A stretch of 64,000 nucleotides of DNA from Microbacterium sp. ACRRU (GCF_022346945.1 NZ_JAKRNI010000005.1:1-64000); one strand, 5' to 3'; positions 16,630 through 25,112 are shown, numbered from the stretch's first letter. Made by a program: numbers and translations. Notes: generated from the letters alone by a model not told the origin.

Positions 16630-17019
16630 GTGGAGCCCTGGGAGATGCGCGAGTGGTTCCAGGAGTTCCTCGACACGCTCAACCGCCACGACGGTGAGGG
16701 TCTGCGCGGGCTCCTCGCGCCGGACGTCCGGCGCGCGCATCTGCCCGCGGGGGCCGAGGCGTGGCTCTCCGACTACGCCGACCTCCTGCACGGGTTCCCG
16801 GACTGGCAGTGGCGCCGGATCCAGGTGCTCGTCGAGGAGGATCGCCTCGCCGTTCACCTCCGCGGGGGCGGCGCCCACACCGGTGTGTTCCACGGCATCC
16901 CGCCGACGCGCCGACGGGTCAGCATCGCCTCGTTCGCGATGTACCGGGTCGCGAACGGCCGCATCGTCGAGGCATCCGGAACCGACGACGCGGATGCCAT
17001 CCGCGCGGCCCTGATCTGA
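16630..17019 (+). CDS. SnoaL-like / ester cyclase family protein
   Basis: A 129-residue protein of the SnoaL-like NTF2 fold. It has the helical start EMREWFQEFLDTLNRHDGEGL, the middle LLHGFPDWQWRRIQVLVEEDRLAVHLRGGGAHTGVFHGIPPTRRRVSI (key elements GFPDW and GTHxGxFxGIPPTG-like turn) and the end MYRVANGRIVEASG. Family members cyclise polyketides or are unassigned. It is divergent from the P450 gene with 127 bases between starts, so a shared pathway is possible but unproven. Confidence 0.82.
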   Translation: MEPWEMREWFQEFLDTLNRHDGEGLRGLLAPDVRRAHLPAGAEAWLSDYADLLHGFPDWQWRRIQVLVEEDRLAVHLRGGGAHTGVFHGIPPTRRRVSIASFAMYRVANGRIVEASGTDDADAIRAALI

Positions 17020-17103
17020 CTCCGCGCCGTCTGTCAAGCGGCTCCTCCGCGACGCGCGCCCGGATACGTTCGGAAACCCCGCGAGGGGTGAGAGGACACA
17101 CGC

Positions 17104-17385
17104 ATGACTGCTGACGATCGACCCGGTTCCGGGGTCGTGTGGGCGCGTGTCGAGGAGGGATTCCATGTCGCGAGCGCGCGCGGGGCTTTCCTCGGCTACA
17201 TCGACCGGGAGGCGGACGGGAGCTACCTAGCCTATAACGGGCGCTCCCGCCCCGTGGGGCGTTTCCCGGCGCTCGTCGCGGCGATGGCGGCCGTCGCTCA
17301 CGCACACGACGACGTGACGGGTGTGGATTCCGAGATCGAACTGCGTCAGATCCCTGACGTCTCCTCTGGGCCGGTGGTGCGCTGA
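17104..17385 (+). CDS. Small protein translationally coupled to a BLUF photosensor
   Basis: A 93-residue soluble protein with no family I recognise. It has a compact beta-rich beginning (VVWARVEEGFHVASARGAFLG), then FLGYIDREADGSYLAYNGRSR and an Ala-rich helix (ALVAAMAAVAHAHDD). An RBS (GTGAGAGG) precedes the ATG. Its TGA overlaps the ATG of the BLUF gene (TGATG at 17383-17387), which implies coupled translation. It may be a partner or output for the photosensor, by position only. Confidence 0.72.
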   Translation: MTADDRPGSGVVWARVEEGFHVASARGAFLGYIDREADGSYLAYNGRSRPVGRFPALVAAMAAVAHAHDDVTGVDSEIELRQIPDVSSGPVVR

Positions 17386-17834
17386 TGACCGCGGATCTGT
17401 TCTCGCTGACGTATTCGAGCACCGCGGCGGTGCCGTTCGACGACGACGCCCTGGCCCAGCTCCTCGAGGCCAGCCGCGTCTCGAACGTCGCCACCGACCT
17501 CTCCGGCTTGCTGCTGTACCGGAAGGGCCGGTTCCTGCAGGTGCTCGAGGGTCCGGAGCCGGCGGTCCGGGATGCCATCGACCGCATCGGCAACGATCCG
17601 CGCCACCGTGATGTCCGGATCCTGGTGGCGGAGCCGATCGAGAAGCGCCGGTTCGCCGACTGGACGATGGGGTACGAGCCGATCGGGGCAGCGGCGACGC
17701 CGCCTCCAGCCGGCTTCCGTGACAGCTTCGACGACCTCGACTCGGGAGACGAGACGCTCACCGCTCGCGCCCTCGGTGAGCTGGCGCTGTGGTTCCGCGT
17801 GCGGTCGGTCGCCGCTCCGCGCCGCGTCGCCTAA
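17385..17834 (+). CDS. BLUF-domain blue-light sensor
   Basis: A 149-residue protein that is almost entirely a BLUF domain. The flavin-binding residues are all present with exact family spacing: Tyr10, Asn34, Gln52, Trp93 and Met95. These correspond to Tyr21, Asn45, Gln63, Trp104 and Met106 of AppA. GRFLQVLEG and RHRDVRILVAEP are typical. It should bind FAD and switch hydrogen bonding under blue light. No enzymatic output domain is fused, so it probably acts on another protein. The upstream 93-residue protein is the nearest candidate. Its stop overlaps that of the convergent TetR gene. Confidence 0.92.
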   Translation: MTADLFSLTYSSTAAVPFDDDALAQLLEASRVSNVATDLSGLLLYRKGRFLQVLEGPEPAVRDAIDRIGNDPRHRDVRILVAEPIEKRRFADWTMGYEPIGAAATPPPAGFRDSFDDLDSGDETLTARALGELALWFRVRSVAAPRRVA

Positions 17835-18412
17835 GGGCGCGACGGCCCGAGGACGGCGATCAGAAGCCGGTCGATGACCGCGTCGTCCATCGGCGACCGA
17901 CTCAGCACGCGCAGGATGATCGCGCCGACGAGTGCCTCGGACAGTTCCGTGAACGGGGCATCGGGGGCAAGGTTCGGCTCGATGCCGGCAGCGGCACGCA
18001 GACGGTCGGCGAGTGAGTCGGCGTCGGCGAGGCTGTCGCGCAGCCGGCGCCCGATCTCGGCGTTCTCGGTCGCCGCGGCGATCAGCGAGCGGATGAGGGG
18101 TTCCCCGGCGTCGCTGTCGATGACCGAGGCGATCGAGTGCAGCCACACGGTGAGGTCGCGGCGGATGTCGCCGGTCTGGGGAAGGGAGAGCTGCCGCGGG
18201 AGCAGGTCGCGCTCGAGGAGGCACTCGGCGACGATGTCGCTCTTGGACGACCACCACCGGTAGATCGTCTGCTTACCGACGCCCGCGCGGGCGGCGATGC
18301 CCTCGATCGTCAAGTGGTCGTACCCGCGCTCCGCGAAGATCTCGGCGGCGGCGGTGAGGATCGACCGACGAGCGGCTTCGCTGCGGACGGGACCCGTACG
18401 GGTCTGTGCCAT
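17831..18412 (-). CDS. TetR family transcriptional regulator
   Basis: A 193-residue repressor with the N-terminal helix-turn-helix at about 13-60 (ILTAAAEIFAERGYDHLTIEGIAARAGVGKQTIYRWW, key elements IFAERGY and VGKQTIYRWW). A C-terminal ligand-binding domain follows (TetR_C type). It is divergent from an MMPL transporter gene, so it probably represses that gene and itself. ATG at 18412 is preceded by GGAGCC. The stop overlaps the BLUF gene stop by four bases. Confidence 0.9.
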   Translation of the reverse strand: MAQTRTGPVRSEAARRSILTAAAEIFAERGYDHLTIEGIAARAGVGKQTIYRWWSSKSDIVAECLLERDLLPRQLSLPQTGDIRRDLTVWLHSIASVIDSDAGEPLIRSLIAAATENAEIGRRLRDSLADADSLADRLRAAAGIEPNLAPDAPFTELSEALVGAIILRVLSRSPMDDAVIDRLLIAVLGPSRP

Positions 18413-18430
18413 GGAGGCTCCTCCCACTCT

Positions 18431-18453
18431 AGACGAGACGGTGCGTGTTATCT
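18431..18453. promoter_or_regulatory. Imperfect 23-bp inverted repeat, candidate TetR operator
   Basis: The dyad AGAnnAnACG-nnn-CGTnTnnTCT lies between the divergent tetR and MMPL genes. TTATCTTT at its right end could serve as a -10 region for the transporter. Seven of eleven positions per half are symmetric. Confidence 0.5.
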
Positions 18454-18524
18454 TTTGGGCGGCCCGCCGGCGCCCTCCGGGGACTCGGTCGCGAGCCACC
18501 GATTCTACGAGCCGAAGGACGCCG

Positions 18525-21035
18525 ATGGCCGAGCTTCTCCACCGACTGGGCGCGTTCGCGGCACGCCGCGCGTGGGTGGTCATCGCCACGTGGACGCTGA
18601 TCCTCGCCGTCACCGTCGGCGGGTTCCTCGTCGGTTTCAGGGGGCTGTCCTCCAGCTTCGACATCCCCGGAACGGCGTCCGGCGACGTGATCGCCCAGCT
18701 CGAAGAGGAGCTCCCGGACTTCAGCGGCGCGAGCGGCACCATCGTCTTCTCCACCGAGGACGGCGCAAGCCTCAGCGACGAGCAGCGCCGGGAGATCGCT
18801 GCGCTCGTCGAATCGGCGCGCGACCTGCCCGACGTGGCCGACGTCATCGACCCGTTCGCGACGTCGCAGGAGCTCGCCGATCGACGGCAGCAGGTCGAAG
18901 ACGGACGTGCTCAGATCGCCGCCGGGCGAGAGCAGGCGGAAGGCGGTCGCCAGCAGCTCGACGCCGCCCGCCAGGAGCTCGAGGCGGGACAGGCGCAGCT
19001 GGATGCCGCCCGCGCGCAGCTGCAGGCCGCTCCCGAGCCGCAGCGCAGGGCCGGACTCGCCGCCCTCGATCCGCAGCAGGCCCAGTTGGATGCCGGGAGG
19101 GCCGAGCTGGACGCCCGCGAACAGCAGGTGCGCGACGGCCTGGCCACGCTCGACGCCTCCGAGGCCGAACTGGAGCGCGGCGCAGAGCTGCTGTCGTATG
19201 CCGATGGCATCCGCGTGGTCTCCGACGACGGCTCCACCGCCATCGTCAACGTGTCGTTCACCGAACCCCGCCTCGAGCTGGCGCAGGAATCGAAGGATGC
19301 CGTCATCGAGCACTTCGAGGGCACCCCCATCGACGGCGTCGAAGTGGGCATCTCGACCGACATCTCGCAGGGCATCCCCGAGATCCTCGGCGTGGGCGAG
19401 GCCATCGGCGTCGCGATCGCCGCCATCGTGCTCGTCGTCGTGCTCGGATCGGTGCTGGCCGCGGCCTTCCCCATCGTGACCGCGCTCGTCGGCGTCGCCA
19501 TCGGCGCCACGGCAACCCTGTCGTTCTCGGGCGTCATCCAGATGGCATCCGTCACCCCGTTCCTGGGCGTGATGCTCGGCCTCGCGGTGGGCATCGACTA
19601 CGCGCTCTTCATCGTGTACCGCCACCGCCGTCAGCTCCTGCAGGGAGCCGACGTCGTCGAATCCATCGGTCTGGCCAACGGCACCGCGGGCACCGCGGTC
19701 GTGTTCGCCGGGACCACCGTGATCGTGGCGCTCCTCGCGCTGAACATCACCGGCATCCCGTTCCTGGGTCTCATGGGAACCGCCGGTGCGATCAGCGTCG
19801 CGATCGCCGTGCTCATCGCGGTGTCGCTCATCCCGGCGTTCCTCGGGCTCGCGAAGGGCCGAGTGCTGAGCAGACGCGCGCGCGAACGTGCCGTGCGTGC
19901 CGCCGACAGCGCAGACACGTCGCGCTCGCGCGTGCGCCCCATGTCGGGGCTGCGCGCCGTCGTCACGGTCGTCGTTTCGATCGTGGCGCTGCTGGTCATC
20001 GCCATCCCGGCCCTGTCGATGCGACTCGGGCTCCCCGACGGCGGCTCCGAAGCGGAGGACTCGACGGCCTACCGCGCCTACACGATCACCGAGCGCGAGT
20101 TCGGTCAGGGCGTGAACGGACCGCTCCTGGTCACCGCCGACCTGCCCGAGGGACTCGGCGACGTCCAGGTGCAGGAGGCGCAGCTCGAGGTGGCGCGCGT
20201 GCTCGCCGCGCAGGACGACGTCGTCGCGGTCGCTCCCGTCGCGGTCTCGGACGATTCGCGCCTCGCCGCCTTCCAGGTCGTGCCGGCCGAGGGGCCCAGC
20301 AGCGAGTCGACCGAACGTCTGGTGCGCGATCTGCGCGCCCTGCCGCCCGTCGACGGCGACATCACGCTCGGCGTCGCCGGCCAGGCGGCCATCAACATCG
20401 ACATCTCCGAGGGGCTCGCCGACATCCTGCCGCTGTACCTCACGGTCGTCGTCGGACTGTCGTTCCTCATCATGGTGATGGTCTTCCGCTCGCTCCTCGT
20501 CCCCCTCGTGGCGACGGGAGGATTCGTGCTGTCGCTCTTCGCGACGTACGGCGCGGTGACCGCGATCTTCCAGTGGGGCTGGTTCGGTCCCCTCCTCGGC
20601 ATCCATCAGACCGGGCCCATCCTGAGCTTCCTGCCGGTCATCCTCGTCGGCATCCTGTTCGGGCTCGCGATGGACTATCAGCTGTTCCTCGCCACCGGCA
20701 TGAGAGAGGCGTTCGTGCACGGATCTCCGGCACGGCTGGCCGTGGCGCAAGGCTTCCGCGCCGGACGCACGGTCGTCATCGCCGCCGCGATCATCATGAT
20801 CGCCGTGTTCGGCGGCTTCGTCACGAGCGAGGCGGTGATCATCAAGTCGTTCGGCCTCGGCCTCGCGGTGGGTGTGCTGCTCGACGCGTTCGTCGTCCGG
20901 ATGCTGCTCATGCCCGCGGTCATGCACCTTCTCGGCCGGTCGGCGTGGTGGCTGCCTCGCTGGCTCGACCGCGTCATCCCGAACGTCGACGTCGAGGGCG
21001 CCGCGCTCGAACGGCGGCATCCGGCTCACCACTGA
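18525..21035 (+). CDS. MMPL family RND-type transporter
   Basis: An 836-residue transporter with two halves. Each half has an extracytoplasmic domain and a bundle of about six helices. TM1 is at about 20-40. The extracytoplasmic region at about 115-225 is a long Gln/Ala/Glu-rich coiled coil with repeats such as GRAQIAAGREQAEGGRQQLD. Helix motifs GLAVGIDYALFIVYRHRRQL and GLAMDYQLFLATGMREAF carry the Asp-Tyr pairs of MMPL proton relays. It is likely to export lipids, drugs or peptides; the substrate is unknown. The ATG at 18525 fits the family start MAELLHRLGAFAARRA. Confidence 0.9.
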   Translation: MAELLHRLGAFAARRAWVVIATWTLILAVTVGGFLVGFRGLSSSFDIPGTASGDVIAQLEEELPDFSGASGTIVFSTEDGASLSDEQRREIAALVESARDLPDVADVIDPFATSQELADRRQQVEDGRAQIAAGREQAEGGRQQLDAARQELEAGQAQLDAARAQLQAAPEPQRRAGLAALDPQQAQLDAGRAELDAREQQVRDGLATLDASEAELERGAELLSYADGIRVVSDDGSTAIVNVSFTEPRLELAQESKDAVIEHFEGTPIDGVEVGISTDISQGIPEILGVGEAIGVAIAAIVLVVVLGSVLAAAFPIVTALVGVAIGATATLSFSGVIQMASVTPFLGVMLGLAVGIDYALFIVYRHRRQLLQGADVVESIGLANGTAGTAVVFAGTTVIVALLALNITGIPFLGLMGTAGAISVAIAVLIAVSLIPAFLGLAKGRVLSRRARERAVRAADSADTSRSRVRPMSGLRAVVTVVVSIVALLVIAIPALSMRLGLPDGGSEAEDSTAYRAYTITEREFGQGVNGPLLVTADLPEGLGDVQVQEAQLEVARVLAAQDDVVAVAPVAVSDDSRLAAFQVVPAEGPSSESTERLVRDLRALPPVDGDITLGVAGQAAINIDISEGLADILPLYLTVVVGLSFLIMVMVFRSLLVPLVATGGFVLSLFATYGAVTAIFQWGWFGPLLGIHQTGPILSFLPVILVGILFGLAMDYQLFLATGMREAFVHGSPARLAVAQGFRAGRTVVIAAAIIMIAVFGGFVTSEAVIIKSFGLGLAVGVLLDAFVVRMLLMPAVMHLLGRSAWWLPRWLDRVIPNVDVEGAALERRHPAHH

Positions 21036-21077
21036 GCGCCGGGCGCCCACCCGACGCCAGGCGGTGCCTCACGCGAA

Positions 21078-21114
21078 AGGTCCGGCACACCGGCTGCGCC
21101 GGTCTGTCGGACCT
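21078..21114 (-). terminator. Stem-loop after tRNA-Gly
   Basis: Arms AGGTCCG and CGGACCT enclose a second helix ACCGG/CCGGT around CTGCG. On the reverse strand it follows the tRNA 3' end by one base and is trailed by TTTCGCG, so it probably ends the tRNA transcript. It could also serve the MMPL gene on the other strand. Confidence 0.55.
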
Positions 21115-21115
21115 C

Positions 21116-21189
21116 TGGAGGGGCTGACGGGAATCGAACCCGCGCTGTCTGCTTGGGAAGCAGAAGTTCTGCCATTGAACTACAGCCCC
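21116..21189 (-). tRNA. tRNA-Gly (anticodon CCC), CCA encoded
   Basis: On the reverse strand GGGGCTG pairs with CAGCCCC as the acceptor stem. The anticodon arm is TCTGC-TTCCCAA-GCAGA with anticodon CCC, and the T arm contains GGTTCGATTCC. The discriminator T is followed by an encoded CCA at 21118-21116. The body is 71 bases plus CCA. It reads GGG glycine codons. Confidence 0.95.
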
Positions 21190-21419
21190 GAGCGCCGTAC
21201 GGCACTTCCGCCAGCATAACAGCGTCTTCCTCGGCATTCGGGTGCGCCGCGTCGATGCTCGGGCCGTCCTGGCGCGTCGACCCTCGCCAGATGACCCGTG
21301 GATGCCGAGATGCCCCCCGATTCGGCGCGATTGCGGGTCGTTTCGCGAAACGCAGGTGATCTCGCTGCCGAGTGACGGGGGCCGGGGAGTCCGGCGTCAC
21401 GCACTCCGACCCCACGGCC

Positions 21420-21425
21420 TAGGCT
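21420..21425 (+). promoter_or_regulatory. -10 box of a leaderless transcript (dcd)
   Basis: TAGGCT is followed by six bases (GGGGCC) and the GTG start at 21432. The hexamer and spacing are the same as upstream of the CopD-CtaG gene. Confidence 0.6.
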
Positions 21426-21431
21426 GGGGCC

Positions 21432-22037
21432 GTGCTGCTCTCCGATCGCGATATCCGCGCCGAACTCGCCGACGGACGCCTGGGGCTCGACCCCTTCGAT
21501 CCCGCCATGGTGCAGCCCTCGAGCGTCGACGTGCGCCTCGACCGGTACTTTCGGCTGTTCGACAATCACAAGTACCCGTTCATCGACCCGGCCGAGGACC
21601 AGCCCGAGCTCACGCGCCTCATCGAGGTGGAGCCCGACGAGCCGTTCATCCTGCACCCGGGTGAATTCGCGCTCGGATCCACGTTCGAGCGCGTCACTCT
21701 GCCCGACGACGTCGCGGCCCGCCTCGAGGGGAAGTCGTCGCTCGGCCGCCTCGGGCTGCTGACCCACTCCACCGCCGGCTTCATCGACCCCGGCTTCTCG
21801 GGTCACGTCACGCTCGAGCTGTCGAACGTCGCGACACTGCCGATCAAGCTCTGGCCGGGCATGAAGATCGGGCAGGTCTGCTACTTCCGCCTCACCTCGC
21901 CCGCCGAGAACCCCTATGGCTCGGGGCCGTACGGCAACCGGTACCAGGGGCAGCGCGGCCCGACGGCGTCGCGCTCGGCCCTGAACTTCCATCGCACCGA
22001 CGTCGGCACGACCGACGCCGGCGCCGCCGGCAGCTGA
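21432..22037 (+). CDS. dcd: dCTP deaminase
   Basis: A 201-residue enzyme of pyrimidine nucleotide metabolism that deaminates dCTP. It begins [12 protein letters not shown] and has [17 protein letters not shown], the central catalytic block [34 protein letters not shown] (key elements [18 protein letters not shown]) and the nucleotide-contacting C-terminal segment. The length suits the trimeric family. Actinobacterial relatives are often bifunctional, giving dUMP; whether this one is cannot be read with certainty. A strong terminator follows. Confidence 0.95.
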   Translation: MLLSDRDIRAELADGRLGLDPFDPAMVQPSSVDVRLDRYFRLFDNHKYPFIDPAEDQPELTRLIEVEPDEPFILHPGEFALGSTFERVTLPDDVAARLEGKSSLGRLGLLTHSTAGFIDPGFSGHVTLELSNVATLPIKLWPGMKIGQVCYFRLTSPAENPYGSGPYGNRYQGQRGPTASRSALNFHRTDVGTTDAGAAGS

Positions 22038-22051
22038 GCCGCCCGCACGAA

Positions 22052-22088
22052 GAACAGCCCCGTCGAGTCGACCTCGGCGGGGCTGTTC
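22052..22088 (+). terminator. Terminator of dcd
   Basis: Arms GAACAGCCCC and GGGGCTGTTC form a 10-bp stem extended by a weaker inner helix, followed by GGTTTCTG. It lies 14 bases after the dcd stop. Confidence 0.75.
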
Positions 22089-22133
22089 GGTTTCTGCGTT
22101 CGGGAGGCGGCGCGTGGGCGGCGTCCTCGCTCG

Positions 22134-22200
22134 CGATAAACGCGATTCGCGGGCAGAAACGCGGTGTGCACGTGTTTCTCGTCGCGAGAAGCGTTTATCG
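22134..22200. repeat. Nested-dyad intergenic element, copy A
   Basis: A 67-base element. The outer arms CGATAAACGC and GCGTTTATCG (22134-22143, 22191-22200) enclose 11 bases, an inner hairpin AGAAACGCG/CGTGTTTCT (22155-22163, 22171-22179) and 11 more bases. Inner and outer words resemble each other. Copy B at 43445-43511 has the same length and most of the same bases, with paired substitutions that keep the inner helix. It lies between the 3' ends of dcd and a MarR-type gene. Confidence 0.8.
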
Positions 22201-22204
22201 AGGA

Positions 22205-23002
22205 TCACTCGGATGCCGTGGGCTCACCGGATGCCGAGGACTCGCGGCCGCGACGGAAACCGGCGTCGAAGCCGCGCTCGTAAGCGCTCTGCGCGGACCG
22301 GCGGTCGTCGTGACCCCGGCCGTGGTGTGCGTGTGCACGGTGATGTCCGTGGCCGCCGCGCGGGTCGCAGCCGCGTCCGTGACCGGCGTGCGCGCGTTCG
22401 TGGTGGGGGATGTGGCCGTCGGCGCCGTCGTCGCCGCGGGGGCCGTAATCGTCGCCGCGGGGGCCGTGGTGCTCGCCGGCACCGGCGTCCGGCTCGAAGC
22501 CGTGCGCGCCAGGGCCGAAGGCGGGACCCCGACCGCGCCCCGGGAAGCCGAAGCCGCGCCCGAAGCCGCGCATGCCCGGGCCGCGCCCGCGGCCGAACGC
22601 CGCCGTGTCGGCTTCGTCGATGCCGAGCGCCGCCGACACCGCGTCGAGCGCGGCGACGAGACGGTCGAGCTCGTCGGCGGGAATGTCGGCGAGGAGCGTC
22701 GAGCGATCGGCATCCACCCGATCGAGGACCGCACGGCCTTCGTCGGTCAGTGCCCAGCCGTCGTCCGTGCGTACGATCCACCCGCGCTCGGCCAGGGCCG
22801 TGACGCGCGTGCCGCCGCGCGCGAGGCGGTCGATGACCCACGGGGCGTCGATGCGGCCGTCGATCGCGCTCAGCACGAGGAGGGTCTTGGGGTGCAGGTC
22901 GCTGTCGCGCAGCTGCGCGAACAGGCGATGGTGCAGCGCGTGACCGACCATCGTCAGGCGGTGGGCGAGGCTGCGGGGGTCCAGAGGTGCGGAGGTGTTC
23001 AT
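22205..23002 (-). CDS. Winged-helix (MarR/PadR-like) regulator with long Gly/His-rich tail
   Basis: A 265-residue protein. Residues about 1-110 look like a winged-helix regulator: LAHRLTMVGHALHHRLFAQL, then a recognition region, then DGWALTDEGRAVLDRV as the wing. Residues about 135-255 are a low-complexity tail very rich in Gly, Arg, Asp and His (GRGRGPGMRGFGRGFG, then HHGPRGDD, HIPHHERAHAGHGRG, GHGHHRAHAHHGRGHDD). The tail resembles metal-chelating His-rich segments, suggesting Ni, Co, Zn or Cu sensing or storage; this is inference. RBS AAGGAAC precedes the ATG at 23002. It is divergent from a second regulator that also has a His-rich segment. Confidence 0.78.
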   Translation of the reverse strand: MNTSAPLDPRSLAHRLTMVGHALHHRLFAQLRDSDLHPKTLLVLSAIDGRIDAPWVIDRLARGGTRVTALAERGWIVRTDDGWALTDEGRAVLDRVDADRSTLLADIPADELDRLVAALDAVSAALGIDEADTAAFGRGRGPGMRGFGRGFGFPGRGRGPAFGPGAHGFEPDAGAGEHHGPRGDDYGPRGDDGADGHIPHHERAHAGHGRGCDPRGGHGHHRAHAHHGRGHDDRRSAQSAYERGFDAGFRRGRESSASGEPTASE

Positions 23003-23041
23003 GGGGTGTTCCTTTCGTCGGCGGAAGTTCCGCCAATTACA

Positions 23042-23100
23042 TGTCATGTGACAACAGATGCACTGTGACATGCATTCCCGACGCATGTCAAGCGACATGT
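23042..23100. promoter_or_regulatory. Operator cluster with TGACATGT-type half-sites between two MarR-like genes
   Basis: Arms TGACATGC (23066-23073) and GCATGTCA (23083-23090) are perfect inverted copies nine bases apart. A second dyad, TGTCA-TG-TGACA, lies at 23042-23053. A lone GACATGT at 23094-23100 overlaps the -10 box of the right-hand gene. The cluster probably controls both divergent regulator genes. Confidence 0.7.
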
Positions 23101-23105
23101 AAAGT
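23100..23105 (+). promoter_or_regulatory. -10 box of a leaderless transcript (MarR-like regulator)
   Basis: TAAAGT is followed by six bases and then GTG at 23112. Its first base is shared with a GACATGT operator half-site, so operator binding would block the promoter. Confidence 0.6.
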
Positions 23106-23111
23106 CGGGCT

Positions 23112-23627
23112 GTGACCGCTGACCCCGCCGACGAGATCGCCGCCGCCCTCGCCACCCTGCGCGGTCGTCGTCCGCGCCCGCCCTTCGGCGGCGGTCATGG
23201 TCGCCCGCACCCCCACGAGCACCCGGGGCACGGAGCCCATCCGTTCCACGGGGGTCCGCCGTGGGGCGATCCGGGTCAGGGGCGGTTCGCCGGCGTCGCA
23301 CGCCTGCGCATGCTCGACGCCCTCGTCTCCGCCTCCGCCCCCCTGTCGGTGAGTGAGATCGCCGACGCGGTCGGCGTCGATCAGCCGCGCGCGTCTCGTC
23401 TGGTGCAGCAGGGCGTGCAGATGCACCTCGTCGAACGCGAAACCGATCCCGAGGACGCGCGTCGCACGCGGGTGCGCGTGACGCCGGAGGGCGAGCGGCT
23501 CGTGTCGGGAGTCCGCGGCCGACGCCGGGATGCCGTGCGCTCCGCGCTGGCATCGTTCACCGACGCCGAGCGGGCCGAATTCGCCCGGCTCCTCACGAAG
23601 TTCGCCGACGCCTGGCCGCAGGGCTGA
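23112..23627 (+). CDS. MarR family regulator with His-rich N-terminal segment
   Basis: A 171-residue protein. Residues 20-58 hold a Pro/Gly/His-rich segment (FGGGHGRPHPHEHPGHGAHPFHGG) before an otherwise ordinary MarR domain. The helix-turn-helix is LSVSEIADAVGVDQPRASRLVQQ, and the wing is DARRTRVRVTPEGERLV. The His-rich insertion sits where relatives have only a short N-terminal helix and could bind metal. It is divergent from a regulator with a His-rich tail and shares operator sites. The GTG start has its own -10 box. Metal sensing is inferred from composition only. Confidence 0.82.
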   Translation: MTADPADEIAAALATLRGRRPRPPFGGGHGRPHPHEHPGHGAHPFHGGPPWGDPGQGRFAGVARLRMLDALVSASAPLSVSEIADAVGVDQPRASRLVQQGVQMHLVERETDPEDARRTRVRVTPEGERLVSGVRGRRRDAVRSALASFTDAERAEFARLLTKFADAWPQG

Positions 23628-23729
23628 GCCCGCGGCATCCTTCCGCCGGGACGGGGGATGCCACGGCGCGAGGTCGATCTCGGAGGAGCCGCTCCGCGGG
23701 GGCGACGCCCCCTCGGGGCCCCGCCCGCG

Positions 23730-25112
23730 TCAGCGGATCGCCGCTCCGCGGTTCTGCACCGGGATCATCAGCGCGAGCCCCACCGCGAGGATCAGCACGA
23801 TGCCGAGGATCCCCAGGCGCGTGTCCCCCGTGAGGGACACGAACAACGCGAACAGCCCCGGCGCCAGGAACGACACCGCCCGGCCCGTCGTGGCGTACAG
23901 GCCGAACATCTCGCCTTCGCGACCCTCGGGCGTCGCCCGCGAGAGATAGGTGCGGCTGGCCGACTGCACCGGACCCACGAACAGCCCCAGCGCCAAGCCC
24001 GCGACCCAGAACGCCGGCTGCGACGTGCCGATGAACAGGATGACGGTGCCCAGCACGATGAGCCCCGACAGCGAGAACACGATGACGCGCTTGGGACCGA
24101 AGCGGTCGTCGAGGCGTCCGGCGAACATCGTGCTGACACCGGCGACCACGTTCGCGGCGACGGCGAAGTACAGCACCTCGGTCGAGGAGAACCCGAACAC
24201 CTGCGCCGCGATGATCGCGCCGAAGGTGAAGACGCCGGCGAGTCCGTCGCGGAAGACCGCGCTGGCGACGAGGAACAGCAGCACCGGGCGGCTGTCGCGC
24301 CACAGCGACCGGAGCGTGCCCCACAGCAGCACGTACGACTGCAGGAAGCCGACGCGCACGCGGCGACTCTGCGCGGGGATCTCCGGCACCCGCAGGAGCA
24401 CCGGGATGGCGAAGACCGCGAACCAGACCGCGGATGCCAGCACCGCCAGCCGCACGTTGAGACCGCCGTCCTTCGACACGGCGAGCAGGCCCGCGGCATC
24501 CGGGTTCCCGAAGCCCTGGATGAACAGCACGAGCAGCACGAGCAGCAGCACGATGCCCCCGACGTACCCCATGCCCCAGCCGAAGCCCGAGACGCGGCCG
24601 ATGTTCTCGCGCGTGGAGACCTGCGACAGCATCGCGTAGTAGTTGACGCTGGCGAACTCGAAGAACACGTTGCCCACCGCCAGCAGCGTCGCGCCGAGCA
24701 CGAGGTAGCCGGGCGTGCCGTCGACGAAGACCATCGCCGCCATCGCGAGCACCACGACGCCCGTATTGACGCCGAGCCACAGCTTGCGCCGACCCGTGCC
24801 GTCGCTGCGCTGACCCAGCACGGGGGCGAGGAGCGCGACCGCGATGCCGGCGAACATCAGCGCGTTGGCGACCACCGCGGCGTTCTCCGCCAGGGCCTTC
24901 ACCAGTTCGGGGTTGCGCTCGTCGTCCCCGGCGGCGGCCACGATCGCGGGGTCGACGAACAGCGTGCTCGACAGATAGGTGCTGAAGACGAAGGTCGTGA
25001 CGACGGCGTTGAAGGCCGCCGACCCCCAGTCCCACAGCGCCCAGGCCAGGACCGGGCGGCGACCCTTTTCGGTGGGAATGGATGCCGCGGGCGCGGCGCC
25101 GGGAGTGGACAT
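23730..25112 (-). CDS. MFS transporter, UMF1/Atg22-like
   Basis: A 460-residue carrier with about twelve hydrophobic helices. The N-terminus ALWDWGSAAFNAVVTTFVFSTYLSS is typical of the UMF1 (Atg22-related) branch. A cytoplasmic motif GQRSDGTGRRK matches the MFS loop between helices 2 and 3, and the second-half motif is GRLDDRFGPKRVI. The substrate is unknown. ATG at 25112 begins MSTPGAAPAAS; an in-frame GTG nine bases upstream is an alternative. It is divergent from the DEAD-box helicase gene. Confidence 0.83.
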   Translation of the reverse strand: MSTPGAAPAASIPTEKGRRPVLAWALWDWGSAAFNAVVTTFVFSTYLSSTLFVDPAIVAAAGDDERNPELVKALAENAAVVANALMFAGIAVALLAPVLGQRSDGTGRRKLWLGVNTGVVVLAMAAMVFVDGTPGYLVLGATLLAVGNVFFEFASVNYYAMLSQVSTRENIGRVSGFGWGMGYVGGIVLLLVLLVLFIQGFGNPDAAGLLAVSKDGGLNVRLAVLASAVWFAVFAIPVLLRVPEIPAQSRRVRVGFLQSYVLLWGTLRSLWRDSRPVLLFLVASAVFRDGLAGVFTFGAIIAAQVFGFSSTEVLYFAVAANVVAGVSTMFAGRLDDRFGPKRVIVFSLSGLIVLGTVILFIGTSQPAFWVAGLALGLFVGPVQSASRTYLSRATPEGREGEMFGLYATTGRAVSFLAPGLFALFVSLTGDTRLGILGIVLILAVGLALMIPVQNRGAAIR

